Below, in pieces: positions 9,433 to 17,933 of a stretch of DNA of 64,000 nucleotides; within the stretch, counting starts at the first letter, position 1; each line of letters opens with the position of its first letter. Origin of the DNA: Roseofilum capinflatum BLCC-M114 (GTDB taxonomy: Bacteria; Cyanobacteriota; Cyanobacteriia; Cyanobacteriales; Desertifilaceae). Location: assembly GCF_030068505.1 (NCBI RefSeq), contig NZ_JAQOSO010000001.1, positions 1-64,000 on the forward strand, written 5' to 3'. The position numbers were made by a program, and so were the translations under genes. Under the pieces are notes generated by a model. It was not told the DNA's origin, ran no database searches, and saw nothing but the letters and a program-made list of their open reading frames with translations.

Positions 9433-9716
9433 TAATATCATATCTGGTTAAACAGTTGTCATTGCGACCTCCGGGAAGCAATCGCCAAATCTCGCGATAT
9501 TGCTGAGATTGCTTCGTTCCACTCCGCTCCATTCGCGCTTTATATCAAGTTCGCTTATTCATGTCCGCGAAGCGGAAATACCCTAATTAAAAATCCAGGG
9601 AGCAAGATGCTCCCACTCCAGTCATATCAAAGAATTCGAGGAGTGCGGGCATCTTGCCCGCTTCTCTTTTCCAATTTTCATGTCCGCTTGCGGAAACCGG
9701 ACTTGATATAACAGAA
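9433..9716. repeat. Composite of nested dispersed repeats
   Basis: The 398-bp gap between the kinase operon and deoC is built from repeats. Its first part (9433-9533) matches, in reverse orientation, the element at 61658-61812: ATATCAnATCnG end, TGTCATTGCGA, and GATTGCTTCGTTCCACTCCG. Inside follow two TCATGTCCGC hairpins (9559 CCGCGAAGCGG, 9679 CCGCTTGCGG) and a pair of AAGATGCTC/GCATCTTGC palindromic pieces (9600-9660). CCGGACTTGATATAAC near 9700-9716 may be the displaced right end. No gene is seen. Confidence 0.65.
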
Positions 9717-9819
9717 CAAAATGCTGTATCTCTCCATCTCCCCATCCCCATCCGGTTGCCTTGTGTCCCCTCGATCCGGAAAAATAGAGGATAACCCAAA
9801 TCAAGGCTCACTAGGGATT

Positions 9820-10512
9820 ATGGCTTTAGACTATTCAGACTATTCAGATATTGATATTGCTGACTATATCGAACATTCTCTGTTGCACCCCACCGCAACA
9901 CCGGAGCAGGTGCAACAATGGTGCGAACAGGCTATGGCGATGAGGTTTCCTACGGTTTGCGTGCCTCCGGTTTATGTGCGGCAAACGGCGGATATTTTGC
10001 AGGGAAAATCGACGAAAGTCTGTACGGTGATTGGCTTTCCGACGGGTGCAACGACTCCAGGGGTGAAGCTCTATGAAGCGCAGGAAGCGGTGGAACATGG
10101 AGCTGTAGAGTTAGATGTGGTGATGAATATTGGCTTACTGAAGGCGGGAAAAACGGAAGAGGTGCATCGGGAAATGGCCCAAATTTGTGAGGAAACGGGG
10201 CAAACGGTGAAGGCGATTTTGGAAATGACGGTGTTGACGGATGCGGAAAAACGATTAGCGGCTGAACTGTGTTTGGATGCGGGGGTGGCGTTCTTGAAAA
10301 CGAGTACGGGTTGGCAAGGGGGGGCAACGGTGGAGGATGTGAAGCTGTTGAAGTCTGTGAGCCGGGGGAATGTGGGAATTAAGGCTGCTGGTGGGATTCG
10401 CAATTTAGAGCAAGCTTATGCCTTAATTGAGGCTGGAGCAACCCGGTTGGGGACTTCGCGGGGGATGATGCTCATAGAGGAGCGGGAGATGGTAATGGGT
10501 AATGGGGGATAG
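9820..10512 (+). CDS. deoC: Deoxyribose-phosphate aldolase
   Basis: A 230-aa class I aldolase that cleaves 2-deoxyribose-5-phosphate to glyceraldehyde-3-phosphate and acetaldehyde in nucleoside breakdown. Family marks: [15 protein letters not shown] at the N-terminus, [25 protein letters not shown], the Schiff-base Lys in LKTSTGW, and the second active-site Lys in GIKAAGGIR. The ATG at 9820 is chosen because family similarity begins just after it; 33 further codons upstream are open but unlike the family. The last residues (about MVMGNGG) are encoded by a heptamer-type repeat that also supplies the stop codon, so the native C-terminus may have been replaced. Confidence 0.93.
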   Translation: MALDYSDYSDIDIADYIEHSLLHPTATPEQVQQWCEQAMAMRFPTVCVPPVYVRQTADILQGKSTKVCTVIGFPTGATTPGVKLYEAQEAVEHGAVELDVVMNIGLLKAGKTEEVHREMAQICEETGQTVKAILEMTVLTDAEKRLAAELCLDAGVAFLKTSTGWQGGATVEDVKLLKSVSRGNVGIKAAGGIRNLEQAYALIEAGATRLGTSRGMMLIEEREMVMGNGG

Positions 10513-10545
10513 GGAGATGGGGAGATGGGGGGATGGGGAGAGTGA
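10492..10545. repeat. Short tandem G-rich repeats (7-8 bp type)
   Basis: Runs of GGTAATGGGTAATGGG followed by GGAGATGGGG units overlap the last codons of deoC and continue into the spacer. The same repeat types recur at 11532-11596 (complementary orientation), 19722-19737, 29761-29790, 59427-59465 and 60751-60801. Confidence 0.7.
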
Positions 10546-10600
10546 ACAACAGCCCACCAACCCATTTTTAATTTTTAATTTCTAATTTTTAATTGATATT

Positions 10601-11449
10601 ATGAGCCAAACGTATAAGGCGACGGGTATTAATTTGAAGGGGATGCCTATGGGAGAATCCGATCGCCTGTTAACGGTTTTAACGGCCGAATTTGGACTGA
10701 TTCGGGCGATCGCCCCTGGAGCGCGAAAAGCGAAGTCGAGTTTGGGGGGGCGCAGTGGGTTGTTTGTGGTGAATGAGTTGTTGGTGGTGAAGGGGCGATC
10801 GCTTGATAAAATTATTCAAGCGCAAACGATTCAATCTTATCCGGGTTTAAGTCAGCATTTACTTAAACTCACAGCCAGTCAATATTTAGCTGAGTTAGTC
10901 CTCTGCCAAGCCTTGAGCGATCGCCCCCAAACTGACCTCTACGACTTGCTGCTGCTCCATCTCGATCGCCTGGAAACCAGCGATCTGAGCCTCACTTTAC
11001 CCCATCTGATCCAAGGTATCTTTCACCTGCTGGCTCTGGCGGGAATTGCGCCCCAAGTGCAAAATTGTTGTAGAACGGGAAAGGCGATCGCGCCAAATTT
11101 CCAAGATCCCCAGTGGCAAATCCAATTTAACCTGGCTTCCGGTGGCATTGTCAGCCCGGAAAAATCGCCACAAGCCTTTCAGATGCAGGAATCTGGAGCC
11201 AGCTATCAGATACAAAACTCACCCAGAAAATCCCCCCAACCCCAAGCCTTTTCCCTTAACGCCAGCCAATTATGGACACTCCAGCATCTAGCGGGGCCAG
11301 AACTCCCTAAACTAGAACAAGGAACGGACAACTTCTGGCCCTCCCTAGAACACCTCCTACGTGCCTATGCCCAATACCATTTCGATCGCCCGATCCGAGC
11401 CGCAACCCTCCTAGAACCCTGCCTAGCCAACTTGCCAAACCCCCCCTGA
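10601..11449 (+). CDS. recO: DNA repair protein RecO
   Basis: A 282-aa RecO-family recombination mediator. The family acts in the RecFOR pathway, binding single-stranded DNA and SSB to load RecA at gaps. The N-terminal OB-fold reads TGINLKGMPMGESDRLLTVLT, with EFGLIRAIAPGARKAKSSLGG following, both family marks. The C-terminal part is helical. The four-Cys zinc site of many RecO proteins is only partly visible (NCCRTGK). It is a separate unit with repeats on both sides. Confidence 0.9.
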   Translation: MSQTYKATGINLKGMPMGESDRLLTVLTAEFGLIRAIAPGARKAKSSLGGRSGLFVVNELLVVKGRSLDKIIQAQTIQSYPGLSQHLLKLTASQYLAELVLCQALSDRPQTDLYDLLLLHLDRLETSDLSLTLPHLIQGIFHLLALAGIAPQVQNCCRTGKAIAPNFQDPQWQIQFNLASGGIVSPEKSPQAFQMQESGASYQIQNSPRKSPQPQAFSLNASQLWTLQHLAGPELPKLEQGTDNFWPSLEHLLRAYAQYHFDRPIRAATLLEPCLANLPNPP

Positions 11450-11531
11450 AGATACAGCGCTTTGCTCTCTCTGTAGGGGAGATGCCCTTCGACTTCGCTC
11501 AGGGCGAGGGGGATGGGGAGAATAACCTCTT

Positions 11532-11596
11532 GCCTATTCCCCATTCCCTATTCCCCATTCCCTATTCCCCATTCCCTATTCCCCATTCCCCATTAC
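11532..11596. repeat. C/T-rich short tandem repeats
   Basis: Alternating CCCTATT and CCCCATT units fill the region directly before the MFS gene start. They read as the complement of the GGGAATA/GGGTAAT heptamers seen elsewhere. The repeat reaches to within 3 bp of the ATG, so it forms the ribosome-binding region of that mRNA; no normal Shine-Dalgarno sequence is left. Confidence 0.75.
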
Positions 11597-11598
11597 CT

Positions 11599-12978
11599 AT
11601 GTCCTTATCCCAAACTGATGTAGAAACAACTCCTAAAACCCCGACTTCCAACCCTGCGCCCTCCTCTCCGAGTCTGGGTGCAGTGCTAAAGAACCGCAAT
11701 TTCCTCACCCTGTGGAGCGGTCAAGTGTTTTCCCAGTTAGCCGATAAAGTCTATCTGGTGTTAATGATTGCCATTATTAGCAGCCGCTTTGAACACCAGG
11801 GACAAACCATTAGCGGTTGGGTATCGGCGATCATGATTGCCTTTACCATTCCGGCGGTGCTGTTTGGCTCCTTGGCGGGGGTATTTGTGGATCGCTGGCC
11901 GAAAAAATCGGTCTTGGTTCTCACTAACCTGCTCCGGGGAGCCTTTGTCCTCACGATTCCCCTGTTTCTGAATCTGTCTACAGGAATTGATTTGGCGATC
12001 GATATTCCCCTAGGGTTTGCCTTGCTCCTCGCCATTACCTTCGCGGTTTCTACCCTAACCCAATTCTTTGCTCCGGCTGAACAATCTATTATCCCCCTAA
12101 TTGTCAAGCGCAATCTGCTGTTGCCGGCCAATTCTCTCTACACTTCGACGATGATGGCCTCGATTATTTTGGGATTTGCTCTCGGAGACCCGCTTCTAGA
12201 CCTGGCCAGCCACCTGATTAGCCCGATTTTGGGCAATAGTGACCTGGGTAAAGAAGTCCTGGTGGGAGGGGGTTATCTGCTGGCAGGGGTGATTTTATTG
12301 GTGGTGAATACAAAAGAAAATACCTATCCCCCAGACCACGAACATCCCCATGTTTTGCAGGATCTGCGGGATGGATTGCAGTTTTTGGGCGATCGCCATC
12401 GGGTGCGGAATGCGATTTTACAACTGATTATTCTCTCCTGTATTTTTGCCGCTTTAGCCGTGTTAGCGGTGCGAATTGCGGAAATTATTCCCAATTTGGA
12501 ACCGTCCCAATTTGGCTTTTTATTGGCTATGGGTGGTGTAGGTCTGGGCATTAGTGCGGCGGTGGTGGGAGAATTTGGCCATCGTTGGGCTTCTAATGCC
12601 CAATTGAGTCTGATCGGATCGATGGGGATGGGGGGATCGCTGTTGGGTTTGTCGTTTACGGTTCAATCTTTGGGATGGTCTCTATTTTGGATTGGGTTGT
12701 TGGGTGCATCGGCTGCGTTTATTGGTATTCCCATGCAAACTACGATCCAATCCCAAACGCCGGAAGCCATGCGAGGCAAGGTGTTCGGCTTGCAAAATAA
12801 TGCGATTAATATTGCCTTGAGTTTCCCTCTGGCTTTGGTGAGTGTGGCGGAAGCATGGCTAGGAATTCAATCGGTTTTACTGGGTTTAGGGGCTGTGGTC
12901 TTCGCAGGGGGAGTCTCAACCTGGTATATTTCCCGTACAGGAGATCGGGATACAGGGCGATCGTCTCCTACCCGATAA
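11599..12978 (+). CDS. MFS transporter
   Basis: A 459-aa major facilitator with about 11-12 hydrophobic segments. A Pro/Ser-rich cytoplasmic N-terminus (residues 1-30) is followed by LKNRNFLTLWSGQVFSQLADKVY and by the loop motif GVFVDRWPKKSVL between TM2 and TM3, as in the MFS_3/EntS-like exporters. A second loop signature, MRGKVFGLQNNAINIALSFPLAL, is in the C-terminal half. The substrate is not evident. The ATG at 11599 is chosen; the longer open frame from 11482 runs through repeat DNA. Confidence 0.85.
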   Translation: MSLSQTDVETTPKTPTSNPAPSSPSLGAVLKNRNFLTLWSGQVFSQLADKVYLVLMIAIISSRFEHQGQTISGWVSAIMIAFTIPAVLFGSLAGVFVDRWPKKSVLVLTNLLRGAFVLTIPLFLNLSTGIDLAIDIPLGFALLLAITFAVSTLTQFFAPAEQSIIPLIVKRNLLLPANSLYTSTMMASIILGFALGDPLLDLASHLISPILGNSDLGKEVLVGGGYLLAGVILLVVNTKENTYPPDHEHPHVLQDLRDGLQFLGDRHRVRNAILQLIILSCIFAALAVLAVRIAEIIPNLEPSQFGFLLAMGGVGLGISAAVVGEFGHRWASNAQLSLIGSMGMGGSLLGLSFTVQSLGWSLFWIGLLGASAAFIGIPMQTTIQSQTPEAMRGKVFGLQNNAINIALSFPLALVSVAEAWLGIQSVLLGLGAVVFAGGVSTWYISRTGDRDTGRSSPTR

Positions 12979-13331
12979 TGCTGGGCATCGTTGGCGGAAT
13001 GCGGCATTTTTAAATGAGTTATGAAAGGTTGCCCTCATCCCCCAACCCCCCTTCGGCTCCGCTCAGGGCGGTGCTTCTCCCAGAGGAGAAGGGGAGCAGA
13101 AGTCCCTCTCCCCCTTGGGAGAGGGATTTAGGGAGAGGGCATTCCAAGTGTACGTCTCAAATAAAAACGCTATACACCAGTTTGCTCTGCTATGCGGTGC
13201 ATCTCGATCCCCCTAAATCCCTTGGAAAGAGGGGGACTTTTACAGCCCCGCTTTTTTAAGGGGGGTTCGGCGGATCGATACTCCCTCTTGAGAACACGAA
13301 AGACGATAATATTCCCTTTCTTGGCAATTGA
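12979..13331. repeat. Repeat-filled spacer before the glycosyltransferase gene
   Basis: 353 bp without a gene. At 13022-13148 there is a diverged family-A block (GCCCTCATCCCC, several GGGAGAGGG pieces, and CTTCGGCTCCGCTCAGGGCG inserted). At 13176-13275 there is a TTTGCTCTGCTATGCGGTG motif shared with 30067-30092 and 15608-15628, followed by pieces of the CCCCCTAAATCCC/AAGGGGGG repeat. The glycosyltransferase ATG is 57 bp after the last repeat. Confidence 0.6.
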
Positions 13332-14519
13332 ATGCATATCGCTTGGCTTGGTAAAAAATCTCCGTTCTGTGGTAATGTCACTTATTCCCGTGAGGTGACT
13401 AATGCGTTGCTCGATCGCGGCCATCAGGTGAGCTTTTTTCATTTTGCCTCGGAGGATGGGGGGGCAGAATTGTTATCTAATGGCGATCAAGCTTCCCCGG
13501 AAGGATGGCCGGATTGTCCAGAAGTGCCGATTCCCTGTTTGTATAAATCGACGATTTACACGATTCCCACGTTGAGTTCGTCTAAGGTTTTAGCGCGATC
13601 GCTCCATTCTCTGCAACCGGATCTGGTTCATGCGTCCTTAACCCTGTCTCCCCTAGATTTTCTGCTGCCGGAAATTTGCCAAGATTTGGATTTACCTTTG
13701 GTGGCCACCTTTCATCCGGCCTTTGACCGCAAGTTACGCAATTTTTCTTCGGGAACTCAACAACTGACCTATCAGCTCTATGCTCCTTGTTTGGCTAATT
13801 ATGATAAAACCATCGTCTTTTCCCAGATTCAGCGCGAGATTTTGATTAAACTGGGGGTTCCGGAAGCGAAGGTGGTGGTGATTCCTAATGGGGTGGATGC
13901 GCTCAAATATTCCCCCGGCCCGTCTTTGATTAAGCAGGATTTGCAGGCGGAGCGGTTGTTTTTGTATCAGGGACGGATTGCGATCGAGAAAAATGTGGAG
14001 TCGTTGCTGAAGGCTTGGAAGATGGCAGATTTGGGGTTGGGGTGCAAATTGGCGATCGTCGGCACTGGCCCCCTGAAAAGTGCCCTACAAGCCTCCTATG
14101 GCCGAGAACAGGGGGTGATTTGGTTGGGCTTTATTGCCGATGAGCAGCGCCGCATCGAAATTTTACGAGGAACAGATGTATTTATTTTACCTTCTTTTGT
14201 AGAGGGGTTATCCTTGTCTCTTTTGGAGTCCATGGCCTGCGGAACCGCTTGCATGGCAACGGATGTGGGCGCAGATGGTGAAGTGTTGGAAAAGGGAGCC
14301 GGGGTAATCTTAAATGCCAATCGGGTCACCACGGAGTTACAAACCTTGCTGCCTTTGTTCCGAGACCATCCCGAATTAAGTGTCATGCTGGGACAAAAAG
14401 CACGGCAACGGGTACTAGAGCGTTATACCCTGAATCATAATATTTCTCAGGTGGAGCAGCTTTATGATGAGGTAGTTAAACAGAGCAATGATGCTGCTTA
14501 TGGGAGTTTGGTGAATTAA
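13332..14519 (+). CDS. Glycosyltransferase, GT4 type
   Basis: A 395-aa retaining glycosyltransferase with two Rossmann-like halves (GT-B fold). N-terminus: MHIAWLGKKSPFCGNVTYSR, an acceptor-domain start with a Gly-rich loop. C-terminal half: VIPNGVDALKYSPG, LFLYQGRIAIEKNVESLLKAW, and the donor-binding EGLSLSLLESMACGTACMATDVGADGE with the EX7E-type glutamates. It likely transfers a sugar from a nucleotide donor to a lipid or polysaccharide precursor. The product is unknown and no other cell-surface polysaccharide genes adjoin it. Confidence 0.87.
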   Translation: MHIAWLGKKSPFCGNVTYSREVTNALLDRGHQVSFFHFASEDGGAELLSNGDQASPEGWPDCPEVPIPCLYKSTIYTIPTLSSSKVLARSLHSLQPDLVHASLTLSPLDFLLPEICQDLDLPLVATFHPAFDRKLRNFSSGTQQLTYQLYAPCLANYDKTIVFSQIQREILIKLGVPEAKVVVIPNGVDALKYSPGPSLIKQDLQAERLFLYQGRIAIEKNVESLLKAWKMADLGLGCKLAIVGTGPLKSALQASYGREQGVIWLGFIADEQRRIEILRGTDVFILPSFVEGLSLSLLESMACGTACMATDVGADGEVLEKGAGVILNANRVTTELQTLLPLFRDHPELSVMLGQKARQRVLERYTLNHNISQVEQLYDEVVKQSNDAAYGSLVN

Positions 14520-14608
14520 AGGGAATTTTAAGAACACCTATTACCCATTCATTACCCATTACCGCGCGAAGCGCTGTAACAGCAGTTTTTAATAAGAGTT
14601 AGAGATAG

Positions 14609-14640
14609 AAAAACGCTAACACCAGACAAGGAATTAGCGT
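14609..14640 (-). terminator. Rho-independent terminator of the small photosystem-type gene
   Basis: On the minus strand, ACGCTAA pairs with TTAGCGT across a 14-nt loop and is followed by a run of T (AAAAA on the plus strand at 14609-14613). It lies 54 bp after the stop codon at 14694, the expected place. Confidence 0.65.
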
Positions 14641-14693
14641 GAGGGAGTTTGAGGTGAGTACGGGAAGGAAGGGTACTCACGCTACCGAGATGA

Positions 14694-14930
14694 CTAGCTG
14701 GCAAGGCTGTTGCTGCCATAACTATCCAAGCTGTATCCAGGGACGCGGTTGGTGTAGTCGGTTTCTTGACCGGTTACGGATTTAGCGATGCTGTTGAAGC
14801 CATCAGAGTCCCAGTTGCGTTCGTGGATAGATTTGGTTTGTTCTCCCATGAAGTAGGCTTGAGTTCCGATTACAGAAGCAGCGACCCAACCAGCGATGAA
14901 GAGTAAGGAAAGAATGACTAAGTTAACCAT
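14694..14930 (-). CDS. Small thylakoid-type membrane protein, probably Psb35-related
   Basis: A 78-aa protein with one N-terminal membrane helix (residues 3-24, VILSLLFIAGWVAASVIG) and a polar tail with QAYFMGEQTKSIHERNW. I recognise this layout from cyanobacterial proteins annotated as photosystem II Psb35-related, but cannot confirm it from sequence alone. The ATG is preceded by GGAGAACAAC (minus strand), a good ribosome-binding site. The gene is a single unit with its own terminator and a roughly 370-bp leader up to the CRISPR array, as is common for highly expressed photosynthesis genes. Confidence 0.6.
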   Translation of the reverse strand: MVNLVILSLLFIAGWVAASVIGTQAYFMGEQTKSIHERNWDSDGFNSIAKSVTGQETDYTNRVPGYSLDSYGSNSLAS

Positions 14931-15179
14931 GTTGTTCTCCTATGTGTGAACTTTTGTTTTGTTTCTTGTAAACTAATGTAACGAATTCTTGCCATATTTG
15001 TCAATATGATGTTAATCACAGTAGACTGTGACCTAGATCTCTGCAATCGATTCAGTAGGCATTCGAGGCCAGTTTTCCGACGCTGGAGGGGTGTGGAAAA
15101 TGGGTTTAGCGATCGAATGGCTCTATCCCTTATCTAGTCTGGGTTCTAGCGATTTGATTTCTTGAAGCCGCGTCGGCCC

Positions 15180-15301
15180 TTACAGGGCAAGGGTTTCAGC
15201 GATTTGGGGTTGTTTTTTCAGTCGCCCTCTGCTAAGATTAGGGGTGTGCGTCGGAAATGTACCTTGAAAACTAAATAGAGCAAGGGTCTCAGAAGGCAGC
15301 A
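15180..15301 (+). promoter_or_regulatory. Probable CRISPR leader
   Basis: A/T-rich sequence directly before the first repeat, including GTACCTTGAAAACTAAATAG and GGGTCTCAGAAGG. CCTTGAAAAC imitates the 5' part of the repeat (GTTGAAAACC), as is often seen in cyanobacterial leaders. No coding frame is supported. Its position suggests that the array is transcribed left to right. Confidence 0.5.
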
Positions 15302-15577
15302 GTTGAAAACCTCTTAAATCCCTATTAGGGATTGAAACGAGAACTGGATTGTGGAGAGCGATCGCCGCTACCGCTTCCACGTTGAAAACCTCTTAAATCC
15401 CTATTAGGGATTGAAACACAAGCGATCGCCACCCGATCTAAGGCCGCTTTTAGCTCACGTTGAAAACCTCTTAAATCCCTATTAGGGATTGAAACCCATT
15501 AGCCGCCCCCTAGGAGATGATTGGGCATGGAGTCTGATGCGTTGAAAACCTCTTAAATCCCTATTAGGGATTGAAAC
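15302..15577 (+). CRISPR. CRISPR array, four repeats and three spacers
   Basis: Four identical 37-bp repeats start at 15302, 15381, 15459 and 15541. Each begins GTTGAAAACC, contains AATCCCTATTAGGGATT (8-bp arms around one base) and ends GATTGAAAC, a sequence type common in cyanobacterial type I-D/III arrays. The spacers are 42, 41 and 45 bp (15339-15380, 15418-15458, 15496-15540), unrelated to each other. Spacers 1 and 2 contain HIP1 sites, so their targets may be cyanobacterial phages or plasmids, or the host itself. No cas gene lies within the window, so any Cas proteins must come from elsewhere. Confidence 0.95.
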
Positions 15578-15800
15578 TTTTTATTGAACTTGTAAAACCC
15601 ATCCACATACAGCACTTTGCTCTGTTATGGAATACAGGGTTGAACGCTCAAAACCTTTTTCAACAAGACTTTTGCCTCTTGCCTTTTGCCTAGCGCGAAG
15701 CGCTGTATCGATCGCCAGCAGCCGTATGACACCACTGCCGGAAGCGAAGCAGCGAAGCAACTCTTTGCTCACAATCTAGCGAATCCCTACGCCAACGCAG
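15578..15800. other. Spacer with hairpin motifs, no gene seen
   Basis: After the last CRISPR repeat come CAGCACTTTGCTCTGTTATGG (a motif shared with 13176 and 30067), CTTGCCTCTTGCCTTTTGCC, and TAGCGCGAAGCGCTGTA, a hairpin of the GCGC-GAA-GCGC type. The 63-codon open frame on the minus strand is not protein-like. Confidence 0.5.
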
Positions 15801-16892
15801 TCAAAATTCGATTACCCTGTGATTATCCCCTAAATCTGGATGGGCGCTAAAGCTTTCAAAGTAGGTTCGCAGATGTTCGGGAAAATGGGGAAAGTTAAAC
15901 TGGGTATCGCCTTGGGCGATATCTGCCCAAAAATAGCGTAAGGAACTAACCCATTGCTGGGCTTCCTCTTCCGTTAAGTTGCAAGGATCTCCAGTTAACA
16001 GACGCATCATAAAAGGGTGCGATCGCTCTCCCATCCACTCCCGTGAAAATTCTCCTAAATTGTCCCAACCCGGAAGGGTATTAATCTGATGAGAATTAAT
16101 CTCAACTCTAGTTTTTCCCCCTGCTGACGACTCAATTTTTAAAGTGCGATATGCATGGGGATAACTAACTAAAGATCCGGTAGTAATTTCGTATAAATCA
16201 TCCTGTTGAGTAATATCTTGAACATGCAAATGCCCGGTGAACATTAAATGAATGCCTGATTCCTGTAACAAATGAATTAAACGCGGGCTATTTTTTAACA
16301 TATACCGTTGACCTAAACAATGATTGCGTTGATCGGGTAAATGTTCAATTACATTATGATGAATCATGACCAAACGTAACGGTTCAGTTGTGGTTGTTAA
16401 GAGTTCCTCTAACCATTGAAATTGGGATTCATTGAGATAACCATAGCCTAATTGTTGACCCTCTTGATCGAATTCGTTAGAGTCTAACGCAATCAGACGT
16501 ACACCAGGTAAGAGTTCACAAGTATAATCAGTTTGCCGATACTGACGATAGCCAAATTGATGATAATAGGTGGGAAACTTAGCGCGACTAATTGAGGTTT
16601 CGTTTCCCCACTGGGTGGGAATATCATGGTTTCCTGGAATGACATAAACTGGATAGGGCAATTGGAAAAGACGCTCTTTTAACCATTGATGATTCTCTGG
16701 TTCCCCATGTTGGGTTAAGTCCCCTGGTAAGAGAAGAAAATCGAGATCCAATTGACTGAGATGATCGAGGGCTAATTCTAAAGCAGGAATACTCAGTTCT
16801 ACTAGATGAAAGCGTTTGGGATGATCCCAAATGGTATGGGGCAGGGCAATATGCAAGTCACTGATAATGGCAAATTGAAACTTAAAGTCCAT
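15801..16892 (-). CDS. Calcineurin-like metallophosphoesterase
   Basis: A 363-aa protein with the full set of metal-binding motifs: SDLHIAL (D-x-H), LPGDLTQHG (GD), VIPGNHDIP (GNHD), MIHHNV (H) and TGHLHV (GHxH). Such enzymes hydrolyse phosphomono- or diesters with a two-metal centre, and the closest well-known relatives are CpdA-like cyclic-nucleotide phosphodiesterases. There is no signal peptide. About 100 residues follow the catalytic domain (LLTGDPCNLTEEEAQQWVSSL and onward). The ATG at 16892 is chosen over a GTG two codons upstream. The substrate is unknown. Confidence 0.87.
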   Translation of the reverse strand: MDFKFQFAIISDLHIALPHTIWDHPKRFHLVELSIPALELALDHLSQLDLDFLLLPGDLTQHGEPENHQWLKERLFQLPYPVYVIPGNHDIPTQWGNETSISRAKFPTYYHQFGYRQYRQTDYTCELLPGVRLIALDSNEFDQEGQQLGYGYLNESQFQWLEELLTTTTEPLRLVMIHHNVIEHLPDQRNHCLGQRYMLKNSPRLIHLLQESGIHLMFTGHLHVQDITQQDDLYEITTGSLVSYPHAYRTLKIESSAGGKTRVEINSHQINTLPGWDNLGEFSREWMGERSHPFMMRLLTGDPCNLTEEEAQQWVSSLRYFWADIAQGDTQFNFPHFPEHLRTYFESFSAHPDLGDNHRVIEF

Positions 16893-17023
16893 TGTCACTT
16901 TCTAATTACCGATAGGACAGGTTTTATAAATCGGGACTTTCTGTGAGTGGACAGAACAATCTCCTTGAACTTTAGCACTTTTTATCTTCTGGGATTTTGA
17001 ATTATATTTAATTTTTAATTGAC

Positions 17024-17380
17024 TTAATATCGGGGAATGGAACGATCGACTAAACGGGAATAGGCATCAATGCCACCGGATAGGTTTTTGAGGTCGGTAA
17101 ATCCCTGATCCATGAGCCATTGGCACATTTGCTGCGATCGCATCCCATGATGGCACATAACCACAGTTGGCTTATCCTTGTCAAACCGAGCATGGATGGA
17201 CTCTGACCATTCCCGAAACTGACTTAAGGATAAGACTTCAAAGCCTTCAATCTTCGCCATATCCAGTTCTTGTGGCTCACGAACATCAATAAATTGCCAA
17301 TTAGCTCGCTCTTCGTCGCTCAAGTTTGCTAATTTCTCAACATTAAATTCTTCAATCATAGGATTTTTATTTTGACTCAC
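17024..17380 (-). CDS. Rhodanese-domain protein
   Basis: A 118-aa single rhodanese domain of the GlpE/PspE type. Motifs: FIDVREPQELDMAKI, and the active-site loop VVMCHHGMRSQQM with the catalytic Cys, followed by GFTDLKNLSGGIDAYS. It could transfer sulfane sulfur or act as a carrier. The start is a GTG at 17380, with an ATG seven codons further in (17359) as alternative. It begins 6 bp after the stop of the unknown gene at 17387, so the two are probably co-transcribed. Confidence 0.87.
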   Translation of the reverse strand: MSQNKNPMIEEFNVEKLANLSDEERANWQFIDVREPQELDMAKIEGFEVLSLSQFREWSESIHARFDKDKPTVVMCHHGMRSQQMCQWLMDQGFTDLKNLSGGIDAYSRLVDRSIPRY

Positions 17381-17386
17381 ACTTAT

Positions 17387-17809
17387 TTAACTATTGTCTT
17401 CATAAGATTCACGGCTTGACCGTCGTGTTGGAGAAATTTCATCTCCAATGATATCAGAAAATAAAGCAATACGCTCGGACATTTTTTGTTGTACTTGTTT
17501 GGCTTCTTCTGCTGATTCAAAGGGGGAAGACGGCCGAGAAAAAGAGGCAGAACGTTGTGTTTGGGCGGCTTCCTTTTCAGCTTGCCATTGTTTAAGGCGT
17601 TGCTGGGAAACCTGTTGATGGTTTTTCATATACCGAGACCAGAATCCAGAATTGAGTTCGTCCATGGTACGGACAATTGACCAGAACTCCATCAACATTA
17701 AGTTATGGAGCATTTGATCGTTACGCTTCAAAACCCGGATAGCTTCAGCAATCTGGCGGTAAACATCCCGTTGGGAGCCTGAAGACTCATTCTCTCGACT
17801 CGATCCCAT
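17387..17809 (-). CDS. Hypothetical protein, helical
   Basis: A 140-aa protein of no recognised family. Predicted long helices (VYRQIAEAIRVLKRNDQMLHN, EFWSIVRTMDELNSGFWSRYM) are followed by a Gln/Lys/Ala-rich region and a Ser/Arg-rich tail. The ATG at 17809 is chosen because AGGGAG lies upstream at a plausible distance, and because the longer frame (to 17893) would leave only 40 bp for the divergent promoters of this gene and the one at 17934. It is upstream of the rhodanese gene in the same unit. Confidence 0.6.
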   Translation of the reverse strand: MGSSRENESSGSQRDVYRQIAEAIRVLKRNDQMLHNLMLMEFWSIVRTMDELNSGFWSRYMKNHQQVSQQRLKQWQAEKEAAQTQRSASFSRPSSPFESAEEAKQVQQKMSERIALFSDIIGDEISPTRRSSRESYEDNS

Positions 17810-17933
17810 TGCCAACTTTACTCCCTGATACTTGGGATTATCATAGATCAGAATCCGATCGCCGTGCAGTGAGAATACCCAAGAATGTGGCAAGATAGGG
17901 AAAACTCTGGTAACTCGACAAGCTTGAGACCCT

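Noticed and set aside
12979-13331. Plus-strand and minus-strand frames of 68-90 codons in the spacer before the glycosyltransferase.
   Set aside because: Made of dispersed repeat sequence; not conserved-looking.
15180-15772. Minus-strand frames of 63-66 codons around the CRISPR array.
   Set aside because: They run through leader, repeats or hairpins with no support as genes.
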